Shown here: positions 6,211-6,259 of the stretch, one piece after another | Layout: every line of letters begins with the position of its first letter | How positions within the stretch are numbered: position 1 is the stretch's first letter | Translations under genes and position numbers: made by a program | The notes under the pieces: generated by a model | Told to the model about the DNA's origin: nothing | The model's input: the letters and a program-made list of their open reading frames with translations, nothing else | The model's database searches: none | NCBI GenBank assembly: GCA_900554375.1 | Contig: USHK01000079.1 | Location: forward strand, 1 to 6,259 | DNA: 6,259 bases | Direction: 5' to 3' | Origin: an uncultured Sutterella sp. | GTDB taxonomy: Bacteria > Pseudomonadota > Gammaproteobacteria > Burkholderiales > Burkholderiaceae_F

Positions 6211-6259
6211 CTGTCTCTTATACACATCTGACGCTGCCGACGACTCCTTACGTGTAGAT
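6211..6259 (-). other. Nextera i5-side adapter, non-genomic, inverted copy
   Basis: Bases 6211-6229 are the reverse complement of the Tn5 mosaic end, 6230-6243 of the Read-1 primer part, 6244-6251 (CTCCTTAC) of the same index as at the left end, and 6252-6259 (GTGTAGAT) of the P5 end. It is the read-through adapter expected at the end of an untrimmed second read. The true genome continues beyond 6210 in unknown fashion. Confidence 0.98.

Noticed and set aside
5812..6231. Plus-strand frames at 5812-6009 and 6031-6231
   Set aside because: They are antisense to the PheC-like gene; the second ends in translated adapter (SLIHI).
1..6259. Inverted terminal repeats suggesting a 6.2 kb transposon or linear element
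   Set aside because: The repeats match the Nextera adapter base for base, including index and P5 remnant. No transposase or replication gene is present.

Overview
The window is a metagenome-type contig of about 6.2 kb whose two ends are not genomic. Bases 1-45 and 6211-6259 are the same Illumina Nextera (Tn5 tagmentation) i5-side adapter in opposite orientations, with the same 8-base index. Genuine DNA therefore runs from 46 to 6210. The gene content points to a gut betaproteobacterium, most likely Burkholderiales of the Sutterellaceae/Parasutterella kind: a type V autotransporter with an extended signal peptide region (ESPR, known from beta- and gammaproteobacteria), an anaerobic C4-dicarboxylate carrier of the DcuA type, and a periplasmic PheC-like protein. 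The genus is inferred from gene content only.

Layout. (1) 47-3472, plus strand: a secreted subtilase (S8) autotransporter, complete except for its initiator Met, because the tagmentation cut falls inside the start codon. (2) 3473-3596: a gap with two abutting stem-loops and no U-tract, then a ribosome binding site. (3) 3597-4931, plus: dcuA. (4) 4945-4968: a small stem-loop, followed by a 40-residue single-span membrane protein at 4988-5110. (5) 5111-5375: a terminator for the dcuA unit, an orphan Shine-Dalgarno-like box, and a hairpin serving as terminator for the convergent gene. (6) 5376-6164, minus: a periplasmic family-3 solute-binding-fold protein that resembles cyclohexadienyl dehydratase (PheC) more than a transport protein. 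Its upstream region is cut off by the adapter after 46 bases.

How the parts relate. dcuA and the small membrane protein look like one transcription unit closed by the terminator at 5174-5224; the small protein is a candidate accessory subunit. DcuA-type exchange of aspartate, fumarate and succinate fits an anaerobic gut lifestyle. The autotransporter is co-directional but separated by strong RNA structure, with no obvious functional tie. The PheC-like gene is transcribed towards the others and is separate. I see no tRNA, rRNA, CRISPR array, transposon or prophage. I did not find a clearly new multi-gene system. The most useful leads are the unlisted small ORF after dcuA, the tandem hairpins before it, insertions in the autotransporter, and the sequencing artefact that distorts both terminal genes.
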